From contig CAXBEV010000005.1 in NCBI GenBank assembly GCA_963974935.1, forward strand, positions 124,001-188,000: DNA of 64,000 nucleotides, read 5' to 3'. Position 1 is the stretch's first letter; every line of letters starts with the position of its first letter. Position numbers and translations under genes: made by a program. Source of the stretch: UBA4479 sp963974935 (GTDB lineage Bacteria; Pseudomonadota; Alphaproteobacteria; Rhodospirillales; Casp-alpha2). Under the pieces are notes generated by a model that was not told the origin of the DNA, made no database searches, and worked only from the letters and a program-made list of their open reading frames with translations. Below, one piece after another: positions 7,397-16,711 of the stretch.

Positions 7397-8134
7397 ATGT
7401 TTGATCTAACAGGTAAGAAAGCACTGGTCACAGGTGCGTCGGGCGGTATCGGCGGTGCAATCGCACGCGCTCTGCATGGCGCAGGGGCGACGGTGGCGCT
7501 TTCCGGCACCCGTAAGGATGCTTTGGATGCGCTCGCAGCCTCTTTGGGGGATCGCACGCACGTGACGCCGGCAGATTTGTCCAGTGCCGAGGGGGCGAAC
7601 CAGCTCATTAAAGACGCTGACGCGGCGATGGGCGGCATTGATATCTTGATCAACAATGCAGGTCTGACTCGCGACCAATTGGCCATGCGGATGAAGGACG
7701 AGGACTGGCAGATCGTGCTGGATGTCAACCTGACAGCGGCTTTTCGGCTGTCCCGTGCCTGCTTGCGGGGTATGATGAAGGCGCGTGCCGGGCGGATCAT
7801 CGGCATTACGTCAGTCGTCGGCGTCACCGGCAACGCCGGGCAGACCAACTATGCGGCGTCGAAAGCCGGCATGATCGGCATGTCGAAATCGTTGGCGCAG
7901 GAAGTCGCGTCCCGGGGCATCACGGTCAACTGTGTGGCGCCCGGTTTCATCGAAACTGCAATGACCGACGCGTTGTCGGATGATTTAAAAGCGAAGCTTT
8001 TGACGGGCATTCCGACGGCACGTTTAGGCACCGTCGATGATATCGCGGCAGCGTGTCTGTATCTGGCCAGTGACGAGGCATCCTATGTGACAGGACAAAC
8101 CTTGCATGTTAACGGCGGCATGGCGATGATATAG
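7397..8134 (+). CDS. fabG: 3-oxoacyl-ACP reductase
   Basis: FabG reduces 3-oxoacyl-ACP with NADPH. The 245-residue SDR protein has the Rossmann motif TGASGGIG (12-19), NNAG (86-89) and the catalytic Ser139, Tyr152 and Lys156 in ITSVVGVTGNAGQTNYAASK. Position between fabD and acpP separates it from the many other SDR reductases. GGGGAGA precedes the ATG. Confidence 0.97.
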   Translation: MFDLTGKKALVTGASGGIGGAIARALHGAGATVALSGTRKDALDALAASLGDRTHVTPADLSSAEGANQLIKDADAAMGGIDILINNAGLTRDQLAMRMKDEDWQIVLDVNLTAAFRLSRACLRGMMKARAGRIIGITSVVGVTGNAGQTNYAASKAGMIGMSKSLAQEVASRGITVNCVAPGFIETAMTDALSDDLKAKLLTGIPTARLGTVDDIAAACLYLASDEASYVTGQTLHVNGGMAMI

Positions 8135-8385
8135 CCTAGATATCGGCGCCCTGAGAGGGGTGAAGATATCGAGATTATTTCGGACATTTTTTGCCGATTA
8201 TTTGGCGGCAATGTTCTGGTAAGCCTGGAAAGAGTGTGTTACCAACGCCAACCTTTTTGGATATTTCGACACCAACCGTCGGTGCGACGTGCTACAGACA
8301 GTGCTGGCGGGTGGTAAACAAGGGCCCTAGCGGGTCGAGGGCGGGAAGCTCTTAAGTTTAACTACAAACATCGGGGAAAACGACT

Positions 8386-8622
8386 ATGAGTGATGTTGCA
8401 GATCGCGTTAAGAAAATCGTTCTTGAGCACCTTGGCGTCGACGAAGAAAAAGTCGTCGAGAACGCAAGCTTCATTGACGATTTGGGCGCAGACAGCCTGG
8501 ACACCGTTGAACTCGTGATGGCATTCGAAGAAGAATTCTCCATCGAGATTCCGGACGATGCCGCCGAGAACATTTTGACGATCAAAAATGCTATCGACTT
8601 CATCGAATCGCAAAGCAGCTAA
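8386..8622 (+). CDS. acpP: Acyl carrier protein
   Basis: A 78-residue acidic protein with the phosphopantetheine site GADSLDTVE; Ser37 is the attachment residue. It carries growing acyl chains between the Fab enzymes. The 250-base gap after fabG suggests its own promoter, as usual for this highly expressed gene, but I could not define one. A GC-rich hairpin lies between acpP and fabF. Confidence 0.98.
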   Translation: MSDVADRVKKIVLEHLGVDEEKVVENASFIDDLGADSLDTVELVMAFEEEFSIEIPDDAAENILTIKNAIDFIESQSS

Positions 8623-8638
8623 CCCCGATCTGCAGTTT

Positions 8639-8662
8639 CTGGCCGGATATCTATCCGGCCAG
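8639..8662 (+). other. Perfect hairpin between acpP and fabF
   Basis: CTGGCCGGATA and TATCCGGCCAG form a perfect 11-bp stem around a 2-base gap. No T-run follows on the plus strand, so it is not a classic terminator. It could be a processing or 3' stabilising element letting acpP mRNA exceed fabF mRNA. That role is inferred. Confidence 0.5.
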
Positions 8663-8695
8663 CTGCGATCAAAAACGGATTACGGTCTTTAATCG

Positions 8696-9961
8696 ATGAG
8701 ACGTGTCGTCATTACGGGTATCGGTGCCATTACCTCGCTCGGCGTTGGCGCCGAGCATATTTGGCAAAATCTCCTCGCCTCGAAGTCGGGTATTTCGCAC
8801 ATCGACCGGTTCGATGTGTCTGATTTGCCTGCAAAAATCGCGGGTTGCATCGTGCGTGGCGACGGCAGCGGCGATACGTTTGATACTGAAGCTTGGGTGT
8901 CGACAAAAGATCAGCGACGTATGGATGATTTCATCATCTATGGATTGTGCGCCGCCGATCAGGCGATTGCGGACTCCGGTTGGGTGCCCGAAAGCGATGA
9001 AGACAAATGGCGGACTGGTGTTCTGATCGGCTCCGGCATCGGTGGGTTGCCGGAAATTGCGCGGGGCGCGATCAAGGTTGATGCCGAAAACAATCCGCGC
9101 CGTCTCAGCCCGTTCTTTATTCCTGCCAGCTTGATCAACTTGGTCTCCGGCCATGTGTCGATCAATCATGGCTATAAAGGCCCGAACCATGCGGTCGTGA
9201 CCGCGTGTTCGACGGGTGCGCATGCGATTGGCGACGCCGCACGGATTATTATGTGGGAAGATGCCGACGTCATGGTCGCAGGCGGGGCCGAAGGCGCGAT
9301 CTGCCGTCTCGGCATGGCGGGTTTCTGTTCTGCCCGAGCGCTGTCGACGAATTTCAACGACACCCCTGAAAAAGCCTCCAGACCTTACGACAAGGACCGT
9401 GATGGCTTTGTGATGGGCGAGGGCGCAGGCGTTGTCGTGCTTGAGGAATATGAACATGCGAAAAGACGTGGTGCGAAAATGTATGCCGAAGTCGTTGGCT
9501 ATGGCATGTCGGGCGATGCCCACCATATTACAGCGCCCGCACCAGACGGTGATGGTGCTTTCCGTTGCATGAAGGCCGCGCTGAAGCGCGCCGGTATGGA
9601 GCCCAGCGACATCGATTATGTGAACGCCCACGGCACATCAACGCCGTTGGGTGACGAGATTGAGCTTCGTGCGGTTGAGCGGTTGTTTGACGGGCATACG
9701 GCGGGCATGTCGATGTCGTCGACGAAGTCCGCCATCGGGCACCTGCTGGGTGCAGCCGGTGCGGTCGAGGCGATCTTCTCGGTATTGGCGATCCGCGACA
9801 ATGTCGCCCCGCCGACCTTGAACCTCGACAACCCGTCCGTGGAAACACCGATTGATCTTGTGCCGAAGCAGCCACATGAACGTTCGATCAAAGCTGCGTT
9901 GTCGAATTCGTTTGGGTTCGGCGGAACCAACGCGTCGTTGATCTTCCGCGAAGTCGACTGA
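8696..9961 (+). CDS. fabF: 3-oxoacyl-ACP synthase II
   Basis: FabF condenses malonyl-ACP with acyl-ACP to lengthen fatty acids. The 421-residue thiolase-fold protein has the active Cys171 in TACSTG and the two catalytic histidines in NAHGTSTPLGD (His312) and SAIGHLLGAAG (His349). NSFGFGGTN near the C-terminus is typical. mltG follows after 14 bases. Confidence 0.97.
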   Translation: MRRVVITGIGAITSLGVGAEHIWQNLLASKSGISHIDRFDVSDLPAKIAGCIVRGDGSGDTFDTEAWVSTKDQRRMDDFIIYGLCAADQAIADSGWVPESDEDKWRTGVLIGSGIGGLPEIARGAIKVDAENNPRRLSPFFIPASLINLVSGHVSINHGYKGPNHAVVTACSTGAHAIGDAARIIMWEDADVMVAGGAEGAICRLGMAGFCSARALSTNFNDTPEKASRPYDKDRDGFVMGEGAGVVVLEEYEHAKRRGAKMYAEVVGYGMSGDAHHITAPAPDGDGAFRCMKAALKRAGMEPSDIDYVNAHGTSTPLGDEIELRAVERLFDGHTAGMSMSSTKSAIGHLLGAAGAVEAIFSVLAIRDNVAPPTLNLDNPSVETPIDLVPKQPHERSIKAALSNSFGFGGTNASLIFREVD

Positions 9962-9975
9962 CGTCGGCGGCTCAG

Positions 9976-10956
9976 ATGCGCCGCACTATTATTTCAGCAT
10001 TTATTCTTTTGGTGGTGATCGGCGCGTGCGGTGTCGGCGGCGGGTACTTTTGGCTGAAGCATGCGTACTTCGCGCCGGGCCCGTCGGTCAGCGACACGGT
10101 TGTTGAAATTCCCAAAGGTGCCTCGGTGGCCGCCATTGCCGGCATTCTTCAACGCGCAGGCGTGATCAATCAGCCCCGTGTGTTTCGCTTCGGGCATCGC
10201 TTGTTCGATGATGCGCGGCCGCTCAGGGCCGGCGAATATCGGTTTTCGGCCAACGCCGGCGCCGCCGGGGCGGCGAAGGTTCTCAAGCAGGGCGAACCTG
10301 TGGTCTATAAACTGACCCTCGCCGAAGGCCTCACCAGTACTGAGGCGATAGACCTGCTGCGCCGTGATCCGGTACTCAAAGGCGATATTGTCGGTGTGCC
10401 CGACGAAGGGACGTTGCTGCCGGAAACCTATCACTTCCATCGCGGCACGACGCGGGCGGAAATGGTGCGTCGCATGCAAAATGCGATGGACGCCGCCCTT
10501 GATGAGTTGTGGGCGAAACGCCAGGATGGCTTGCCGCTCACCAGCCCCTATGAGGCGGTTATTTTGGCGTCCATCGTTGAAAAAGAGACCGCATTGGCGT
10601 CTGAGCGTCCGCATGTGGCCGGCGTGTTTATCAACCGCCTGAAGGTGCCCATGCGCCTGCAGTCCGATCCGACCGTGGTGTATGGCATCACCAACGGCGA
10701 AGCGCCCTTGGGTCGCGCGCTGACGCGCCGCGATCTGGATACCAAGACGCCTTACAACACCTATCAAATAGATCGTCTGCCCCCGGGTCCGATTGCCAAC
10801 CCGGGCCGGGAATCGATTGCCGCCGTGCTGAACCCGCTGCAGACCAAAGATCTGTATTTCGTCGCCGACGGCACCGGTGGTCATGCGTTCGCCGCGACCT
10901 TAGAGGCGCACAACCGCAATGTGCGGGCATGGCGAAAGCTGCGGCGGGCGAAGTAG
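9976..10956 (+). CDS. mltG: Endolytic murein transglycosylase
   Basis: MltG cuts nascent peptidoglycan strands in the inner membrane. The 326-residue protein has one N-terminal membrane anchor (about residues 4-28), a LysM-like segment and the YceG domain with the catalytic Glu in ILASIVEKET (about residue 206), then RLQSDPTVVYG and PYNTYQIDRLPPGPIANPG. It is the usual neighbour of fabF in this lineage. Confidence 0.95.
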   Translation: MRRTIISAFILLVVIGACGVGGGYFWLKHAYFAPGPSVSDTVVEIPKGASVAAIAGILQRAGVINQPRVFRFGHRLFDDARPLRAGEYRFSANAGAAGAAKVLKQGEPVVYKLTLAEGLTSTEAIDLLRRDPVLKGDIVGVPDEGTLLPETYHFHRGTTRAEMVRRMQNAMDAALDELWAKRQDGLPLTSPYEAVILASIVEKETALASERPHVAGVFINRLKVPMRLQSDPTVVYGITNGEAPLGRALTRRDLDTKTPYNTYQIDRLPPGPIANPGRESIAAVLNPLQTKDLYFVADGTGGHAFAATLEAHNRNVRAWRKLRRAK

Positions 10957-10966
10957 CTTTTTGGAC

Positions 10967-11057
10967 GGGGAGGTCCCGGATAACGCCTTCAGCATTTCCG
11001 GGATGACGATACATAAAAATTCGTCATCCCGGGCGCAACGCGACCCGGGACCTCCCC
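10967..11057. repeat. Nested palindromic repeat, family A, copy 1
   Basis: Outer arms GGGGAGGTCCCGG and CCGGGACCTCCCC enclose inner arms CCGGGATGACGA and TCGTCATCCCGG. The element lies between the convergent mltG and SDR genes, ending 2 bases from the SDR stop. Three further copies are at 32655, 34582 and 46313. It could act as a two-way terminator or mRNA end stabiliser. Confidence 0.85.
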
Positions 11058-11058
11058 A

Positions 11059-11826
11059 TCAACCCTTTTTCGGCGCCCGCGCCATCAACGCGTCAAACAA
11101 CGGTCCCGGCAGCGCGCTGAGCAGGCGCATCATCAGCATCATCGGCCAGGGGAAGGCGATAGCATGCTTACCGGCGGCAAGGCCGCGGTGAATGATCTCG
11201 GCGGCGTGTGGCGCCTTCATGAGCATCGGCATTGGGAAATTGTTGGCGTCGGTGATGCGGCTCTCGACGAAGCCCGGATAGATCATACTGAGCCCGATAC
11301 CGTCTTTGGCGAGGCCTGGTCGGATCGCATCGCCCCACGCTTTCACCGCAACTTTGCTGGCGGAATAGGCCGGTGCCGTCGGCATGCCGCGAAACCCGGC
11401 CAACGAGCTAACGATCCCGATGCGGCCGTGCCCATGGGTTCGCATCGCGGCGGCGGCCGGCAGCACGGTGTTGATGACCCCGGTAATGTTGATATCGATG
11501 ATCCGCCGCGTTTGATCTGCATCCTTGGCGTCGCTGCCGGCGCCACCCGAGATGCCGGCGTTGGCGATCACCAAATCCAGCGAGCGGGCTTTGTCCGCGG
11601 CATCAATCAACTGGGTGAGGGCGTGCGAATCGGTGACGTCGAGAATGTAACCTTCAGCCTCAGCGCCCTTGACCCGGCATGCCTGCACGGCGACATCCAA
11701 GCGGTCTTGATCGCGCCCGATGAGCGTAATCCGTACGCCCGGCTTTGCCAGTTCGGTGGCCAGCGCGCGGCCAATACCGCTGGAACCACCGGTAATGAGG
11801 ATCGAGGAAAATGTTGGCATCTTCAT
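11059..11826 (-). CDS. SDR family oxidoreductase
   Basis: A classical short-chain dehydrogenase with TGGSSGIG near the N-terminus, NAGISGG, and the catalytic SSLAGFRGMPTAPAYSASK. The C-terminal third is hydrophobic (FPWPMMLMMRLL), suggesting membrane association. The substrate is not evident. An in-frame ATG at 11883 exists; I chose 11826 because AAGG stands before it and the Rossmann strand follows directly. It lies opposite the fab/mltG to yicC/gmk genes and interrupts that conserved block. Confidence 0.8.
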   Translation of the reverse strand: MKMPTFSSILITGGSSGIGRALATELAKPGVRITLIGRDQDRLDVAVQACRVKGAEAEGYILDVTDSHALTQLIDAADKARSLDLVIANAGISGGAGSDAKDADQTRRIIDINITGVINTVLPAAAAMRTHGHGRIGIVSSLAGFRGMPTAPAYSASKVAVKAWGDAIRPGLAKDGIGLSMIYPGFVESRITDANNFPMPMLMKAPHAAEIIHRGLAAGKHAIAFPWPMMLMMRLLSALPGPLFDALMARAPKKG

Positions 11827-11959
11827 CGAAGCCTTATAGCGCATTCCGGGTGTCTGTGCGATACGGTATCGGTTCGTCGCCATCGCTTGAGGCCCCCGTC
11901 TGAGGCGGGTAATGTGATTGCTGAATCGTGGCTAAAGACGGCCCATAGGGGGAATACGC

Positions 11960-12850
11960 GTGACATTGAATTCAATGACGGGCTTTGCGCGCGATAGCGC
12001 CGAATTCGCGCACTGGTCTTGGTCGTGGGAGCTGAAAAGCGTAAATGCTAAAGGGCTCGACGTGCGTCCTCGTGTGCCATCAGGCCTGGATGCGGTTGAA
12101 ACCGAAGTGCGCGCCCGCACTGGGAAAGCGTTTAGTCGCGGCAACATAACCGTGGGCCTTGCGCTCAAACGGCAATCCGGCGAGGTCGGGTATCGGATCA
12201 ACAACGATCACCTAGAACGCATGATCAGCGTTGCGTCGGATTTGGCGCAGCGCTTGCCGGATGCACGCCCGGCCAGCATTGACGGCTTGCTGGCGCTGCG
12301 CGGTGTTATCGAGACCGAAGAAGAAGACGCCGATGACGATGCGAAAAAAGATCTGGAACGCGCCCTGTTGACATCGTTTGATGCGGCCATCAAAGCGCTG
12401 GCCAGTGCGCGCGCCGAAGAAGGCGCTCGGCTTGAGGTCGTCCTTTCCGGTTTCATGGCTACGTTGGCCGATCTGCATGCGCAAGCAACGAGGACCGCTG
12501 AGGTCCAAGGCGACGCGATCCGCCAACGTCTGCTTGAACAGATCACGACGTTGATGACCGAGGCATCGGGGCTTGATGCCGGACGTCTTGAACAAGAACT
12601 TGCCATCGTCATGAGCAAAGCCGACATCCGTGAAGAACTCGACCGGCTGCAGGCACATATCGCGTCGGTCGGCGAGATGATGGCCGAAGGCGGCGCAATC
12701 GGGCGACGGTTGGACTTTTTGTGTCAGGAACTCAACCGAGAGGCCAATACGATCTGCTCGAAAGCGCATGAAACGGAACTTACGCGGATCGGTCTCGAGA
12801 TGAAGGCAACCATCGAACAATTTCGTGAGCAGGTGCAGAACATTGAGTGA
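11960..12850 (+). CDS. yicC: YicC family endoribonuclease
   Basis: The 296-residue protein begins LNSMTGFAR and has the C-terminal RRLDFLCQELNREANTICSKA, both hallmarks of YicC/YloC. E. coli YicC is reported as an endoribonuclease that promotes sRNA (RyhB) decay. The start is GTG at 11960 with GGGGGAA upstream. It overlaps the start of gmk, an arrangement widespread in bacteria. Confidence 0.92.
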   Translation: MTLNSMTGFARDSAEFAHWSWSWELKSVNAKGLDVRPRVPSGLDAVETEVRARTGKAFSRGNITVGLALKRQSGEVGYRINNDHLERMISVASDLAQRLPDARPASIDGLLALRGVIETEEEDADDDAKKDLERALLTSFDAAIKALASARAEEGARLEVVLSGFMATLADLHAQATRTAEVQGDAIRQRLLEQITTLMTEASGLDAGRLEQELAIVMSKADIREELDRLQAHIASVGEMMAEGGAIGRRLDFLCQELNREANTICSKAHETELTRIGLEMKATIEQFREQVQNIE

Positions 12851-13502
12851 TCCAACGTCCCCGCAAATTAGTATTCATCGGCGTGGTCTGATGCTGGTGT
12901 TATCGTCGCCGTCGGGCGCCGGTAAATCGACGATTTCCCGCGCCTTGTTGAAAGGCCATCCGGACCTGACGATGTCAGTGTCCGCCACGACGCGACCGAT
13001 GCGCCCAGGCGAGGTCCAGGGTAAAGACTATTTCTTTATTAATGTTGAAGAATTTGATTCCATGATTTTGGCCGGTGAGTTTCTTGAGCATGCCAAGGTG
13101 TTCGACAACCGTTACGGCACCCCGCGCGGACCGGTCGAAGAGGCGTTGCGTGCCGGCAATGATGTGCTTTTCGACGTGGATTGGCAGGGTACTCAGCAGC
13201 TCCAGGAAAATGCTCGGGACGATTTGGTCAGCATTTTTATTCTGCCGCCGTCCATTGAAGAACTTGAGCGACGCTTGCATACCCGCGCCCAAGACAGCGA
13301 CGAGGTCGTCAAAAGGCGTATGGCCAAGGCGACATCGGAAATGAGCCACTATGCGGAATACGACTACATCATCGTCAACGAGAACATCGAACAAAGCGTC
13401 GCTGAAGCCGAGGCGATCTTGGCGGCTGAGCGCTTGAAGCGGGAACGTCGGGTTGGGCTTGGTGATTTCGTCCGCGACATGGGTGTCGGCAACGACGGAT
13501 AG
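12843..13502 (+). CDS. gmk: Guanylate kinase
   Basis: Gmk phosphorylates GMP to GDP using ATP. The 219-residue protein has the P-loop SSPSGAGKST, then TTRPMRPGEVQGKDYFF, the GMP-binding GEFLEHAKVFDNRYGTP, and DVDWQG. The longest frame starts at GTG 12825. I prefer TTG 12843, where translation would reinitiate across the yicC stop (TTGAGTGA) and the protein begins SDPTSPQ; ATG 12891 would cut too close to the first strand. Confidence 0.94.
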   Translation: MSDPTSPQISIHRRGLMLVLSSPSGAGKSTISRALLKGHPDLTMSVSATTRPMRPGEVQGKDYFFINVEEFDSMILAGEFLEHAKVFDNRYGTPRGPVEEALRAGNDVLFDVDWQGTQQLQENARDDLVSIFILPPSIEELERRLHTRAQDSDEVVKRRMAKATSEMSHYAEYDYIIVNENIEQSVAEAEAILAAERLKRERRVGLGDFVRDMGVGNDG

Positions 13503-13507
13503 CGGCA

Positions 13508-14329
13508 TTAAAGCATCCGGGCTAAGGCGCAAAATTGCTCAATGCTTAGCTGTTCGGCACGGAGCGTCGGCTCGATCCCCGCTTTTGCCGGATCAAGATC
13601 GATAGATTTCAAAGAGCTCCTCAACATTTTCCGACGCTGTCCGAACGCGGCGCGGGTGACGGCTTCCAGCTTCGACTTTTCCGCCTCAAACAACGGCGCT
13701 TCGCGCGGAATCAGTTCGATCACGGTCGAAGTGACTTTCGGCGGCGGCGTAAAGGCGCGGCGGTCGACGTTGAATAGGATGCGTGCTTTACATAGCCACT
13801 GCACCATCACCGCAAGTCGGCCATAGTTAGATGTCGCGGGCTCGGCACAGATACGCTCGGCGACTTCGCTTTGGAACATCAAGACCATCCGCTCAAGGCC
13901 GGCTAAATCGTCGAGCCAGCCGATCAGCAGCGGTGTCGAGATATTGTAGGGCAGGTTGGCGATGATCACGCGGGGCGCCGGTGCGACTTTGGACGGCACA
14001 ACGGAAAGTGCGTCTTCATTGATCAGCGAGAATGTATCGGGGTAGGCGGCGAGCAACGGCTGTAGTGCGGCGATGCAGCGATCATCACGCTCAATCGCGT
14101 GCAGCGAGGCCGGATTGTTTTCCAAGATACCCCGGGTGAGGCCACCGGGCCCTGGGCCGACTTCGATTACATGGCGGCCCGTCAGGTCGCCCGCCGCGCG
14201 TGCAATGCGTTGCGTCAGGTTGGCATCCAATAAGAAATGCTGGCCTAGGGATTTGCGCGCGCCGAGCCCGTGCTCGCGGATCACATCACGCAGCGGCGGC
14301 AGCTTCGGGGGGGATTCAGTCATCTGCAT
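13508..14329 (-). CDS. rsmA: 16S rRNA (adenine1518/1519-N6)-dimethyltransferase
   Basis: RsmA (KsgA) dimethylates two adenines near the 3' end of 16S rRNA late in 30S assembly. The 273-residue protein has LGQHFLLD, the SAM site VIEVGPGPGGLT, and the catalytic motif ANLPYNIS. It is the last gene of the lptF operon; its start overlaps the pdxA stop by 14 bases. It converges on gmk with 5 bases between stops. Confidence 0.96.
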   Translation of the reverse strand: MQMTESPPKLPPLRDVIREHGLGARKSLGQHFLLDANLTQRIARAAGDLTGRHVIEVGPGPGGLTRGILENNPASLHAIERDDRCIAALQPLLAAYPDTFSLINEDALSVVPSKVAPAPRVIIANLPYNISTPLLIGWLDDLAGLERMVLMFQSEVAERICAEPATSNYGRLAVMVQWLCKARILFNVDRRAFTPPPKVTSTVIELIPREAPLFEAEKSKLEAVTRAAFGQRRKMLRSSLKSIDLDPAKAGIEPTLRAEQLSIEQFCALARML

Positions 14330-15335
14330 GCCGCCGTCTGTTGGAGGATATTTCGCCGGCCATTCTTAACGCTGCGATCAGGCTGTCCGGCTCAGCGATG
14401 CCTTTGCCGGCGATGTCGAGCGCGGTGCCGTGATCAGGCGAGGTGCGCACGAATGACAACCCCAAGGTCACGTTGACGGCGCGGTCCACATCCAGCGCTT
14501 TGATCGGGATCAGGGCTTGGTCATGGTACATGCAGAGCGCGGCATCATAGCCGTCGCGGGCGCGAGGCGTGAATAATGCATCCGGCGGCACCGGACCGAA
14601 CACGTCGGCATCCAGGTCTTGCAGGGCTTTGATGGCCGGGCGGATGATACGGTCTTCGTCGTCACCCAAAGTGCCGGCTTCACCGGCGTGGGGATTCAGG
14701 CCTGCGACCGCCAGACGAGGTGCTAAGACGCCGAAATCGCGCCTGAGCGCCTCGATCACCATGCGGCCTTGGGTCACAATGCTCTCGGTCGAAAGCGTGT
14801 CGAGAGCGGTCCGCAGCGGCACGTGAACGGTCACCGGCACGACGCGCAACATGGGTGACGCCAGCATCATCACGGGCAGTGCGCCGCCGTCCAAGTCGCC
14901 CAGATACTCCGTATGGCCTGGAAATTTAAACCCAGCGGCATAGAGCGTGTCTTTTTGGATTGGATTGGTGACGATGGCGCCGGCCTCGCCGGCCCGCACC
15001 AAGTGCACGGCGCGGGTGATGGATTCAATCACGGCTGCCGCGGTCTCGGGTGAAGGCTTTCCTGGTGTTGCTTGCGCGGATGCGTTTAGGGATATGACCG
15101 GCAGCGCGTCGGTGAAGACATTCAAGGCCTCGGCAGCTGTTTCAACAACATGGATCGGCACGTCGAGCCCCAATGTGGCCGCAATCGCGCAAAGCCGATC
15201 TGCATCGTCGAGGGCGACAAAAGGCGTTAACGACCTCCGATGGTTCGCCCACGTCTTAATCGTCAACTCGCCACCGATACCCGCAGGCTCGCCCATAGTA
15301 AGGGCGTTCACAAGCAGGGGCGGAGGTGTGGACAT
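14316..15335 (-). CDS. pdxA: 4-hydroxythreonine-4-phosphate dehydrogenase
   Basis: PdxA oxidises 4-phosphohydroxy-L-threonine in the DXP-dependent pyridoxal phosphate pathway. The 339-residue protein has GEPAGIGGELTIK at the N-terminus, the metal-binding and substrate region GHTEYLGDL, and NPHAGEAGTLGDDE near residue 215. The surA-pdxA-rsmA order is also found in E. coli. It starts 9 bases after surA. Confidence 0.96.
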   Translation of the reverse strand: MSTPPPLLVNALTMGEPAGIGGELTIKTWANHRRSLTPFVALDDADRLCAIAATLGLDVPIHVVETAAEALNVFTDALPVISLNASAQATPGKPSPETAAAVIESITRAVHLVRAGEAGAIVTNPIQKDTLYAAGFKFPGHTEYLGDLDGGALPVMMLASPMLRVVPVTVHVPLRTALDTLSTESIVTQGRMVIEALRRDFGVLAPRLAVAGLNPHAGEAGTLGDDEDRIIRPAIKALQDLDADVFGPVPPDALFTPRARDGYDAALCMYHDQALIPIKALDVDRAVNVTLGLSFVRTSPDHGTALDIAGKGIAEPDSLIAALRMAGEISSNRRRHADD

Positions 15336-15344
15336 CTTTTGCGC

Positions 15345-16703
15345 CTACAGTCGAATGTCGATGAAGGCCTCGCGGCGGAGTTTATCTTCGTGCTGTCGGG
15401 CCATACGGCTGAGGCGTTCATTGAGTAATTGCAGACGAATCATTTCGCGGGCCTCTGCAATCGGATCGCCACCCTCGGCGGTATTACGTGAACACACCAT
15501 CAGCACGATGACGCCGTTATTCGTGCGCAACGGTTGGCTGACTTGGTTGGGCTGAAGCGACGCCACCATATTGCGGAATTGCGGGTTTAATTTGTCCAAC
15601 GAGAACTCACCCAGATAGCCGGACAACTCGCTGCCTTGGGACTCACCCAAACCAGCGAAGGACTCGCAATTGGCAGCGCTTTCGGCCAAGCTTTTGGTGC
15701 GTGCCGTAATGTTGGATACGGTCAGCGGGTCTGCGTCTGGCGGAATGGAAACGTGCAATTGATGCAATCCGACCGTGACGTCAGCGGCACCTTTCTCGAA
15801 GCCGCGCGCCGTGCGTTGATCGCGCAACAGTACGATATGGACGCCGTCATTCGTCGTGAGCGGCGGGGTGATCTGACCCGGCTGTAATTGAGTGACGACG
15901 GGTCCGATGTCGGGGCCAAGGTCGGCGGCGGTGTTCCAGCCCATGTCGCCGCTTTGCGTGGCCGTCGCAGCCTCAGAAAAGTTCTGCGCCATTTGCGGCC
16001 AACTGGCACCCGCTGCGATCTGTTCGTGGATACGATTTGCGACTTGTTGCACTTCGCTTGCGGGTTTTTCGTCGAAGGCGAGGAAAATTTCAGCCGTCAG
16101 GTATTCCGGTTTGCCGGCTTTGGCGCGTTCCGCGCTTAAGACGTCTTCCACCTCTTGATCCGAGATTGTGACGAGGCGGCGAAAAAGACTACCGACGACG
16201 CGGACCCAGGCCTGTTCGGCGCGGAACTGCTGCTCAAGTGTGTAGATATCCAGCCCACGGCTCTTTAAAAAAGTCTCCATGCCGTTTGCAGGGATATCGC
16301 TCTTTTTTTCCATGCTTCGAATGGCGTTGGCGATGTCATCTTCTGACACCTGAATTTCAAGGCGCTGGGCTTCCTGCAGATGCAGTTTCTCGACAATTAA
16401 GCGGCGTAAAACGTCAGGCGCAATGCGTTGTTGGGTTTCTGGTGTATTCGGCAAATTGGAAAAGGTGATGATTAGCCCAATGCGCTGGGTCAAGTCGAAA
16501 ACGGAAATCACATCATCATTGACGACGGCGGCGATGTTGAGAGATTGCGCGTCACCTTGGCGCGGCATGGCGCTAATGAGTAACGCTGTGGTGATCACCA
16601 ATGTGGTGGCGAGCCTGCCCAAGCAATAACGTGCGCCCGGTAAAATCGCGCGGGCAGCGCGAGATAAGTCAGTGGTTACAGAAGTGAGGCTATGCATATC
16701 CAT
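15345..16703 (-). CDS. surA: Periplasmic chaperone / peptidyl-prolyl isomerase SurA
   Basis: SurA escorts outer membrane proteins, including LptD, across the periplasm. The 452-residue protein has a long signal segment (helix about residues 30-46), the SurA N-terminal domain (AAVVNDDVISVFDLTQRI), and two parvulin-like domains (LTAEIFLAFDE with GDMGWN; then VGLHQLHVSI). An Asp/Pro rich linker lies between. It directly follows lptD, whose product is its known client. A second ATG two codons in is equally likely as start. Confidence 0.93.
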   Translation of the reverse strand: MDMHSLTSVTTDLSRAARAILPGARYCLGRLATTLVITTALLISAMPRQGDAQSLNIAAVVNDDVISVFDLTQRIGLIITFSNLPNTPETQQRIAPDVLRRLIVEKLHLQEAQRLEIQVSEDDIANAIRSMEKKSDIPANGMETFLKSRGLDIYTLEQQFRAEQAWVRVVGSLFRRLVTISDQEVEDVLSAERAKAGKPEYLTAEIFLAFDEKPASEVQQVANRIHEQIAAGASWPQMAQNFSEAATATQSGDMGWNTAADLGPDIGPVVTQLQPGQITPPLTTNDGVHIVLLRDQRTARGFEKGAADVTVGLHQLHVSIPPDADPLTVSNITARTKSLAESAANCESFAGLGESQGSELSGYLGEFSLDKLNPQFRNMVASLQPNQVSQPLRTNNGVIVLMVCSRNTAEGGDPIAEAREMIRLQLLNERLSRMARQHEDKLRREAFIDIRL

Positions 16704-16711
16704 TATCGTCC

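Noticed and set aside
8135..8385. Search for a defined acpP promoter or small gene after fabG
   Set aside because: No convincing -35/-10 pair, hairpin with T-run or small reading frame with a ribosome binding site was found.
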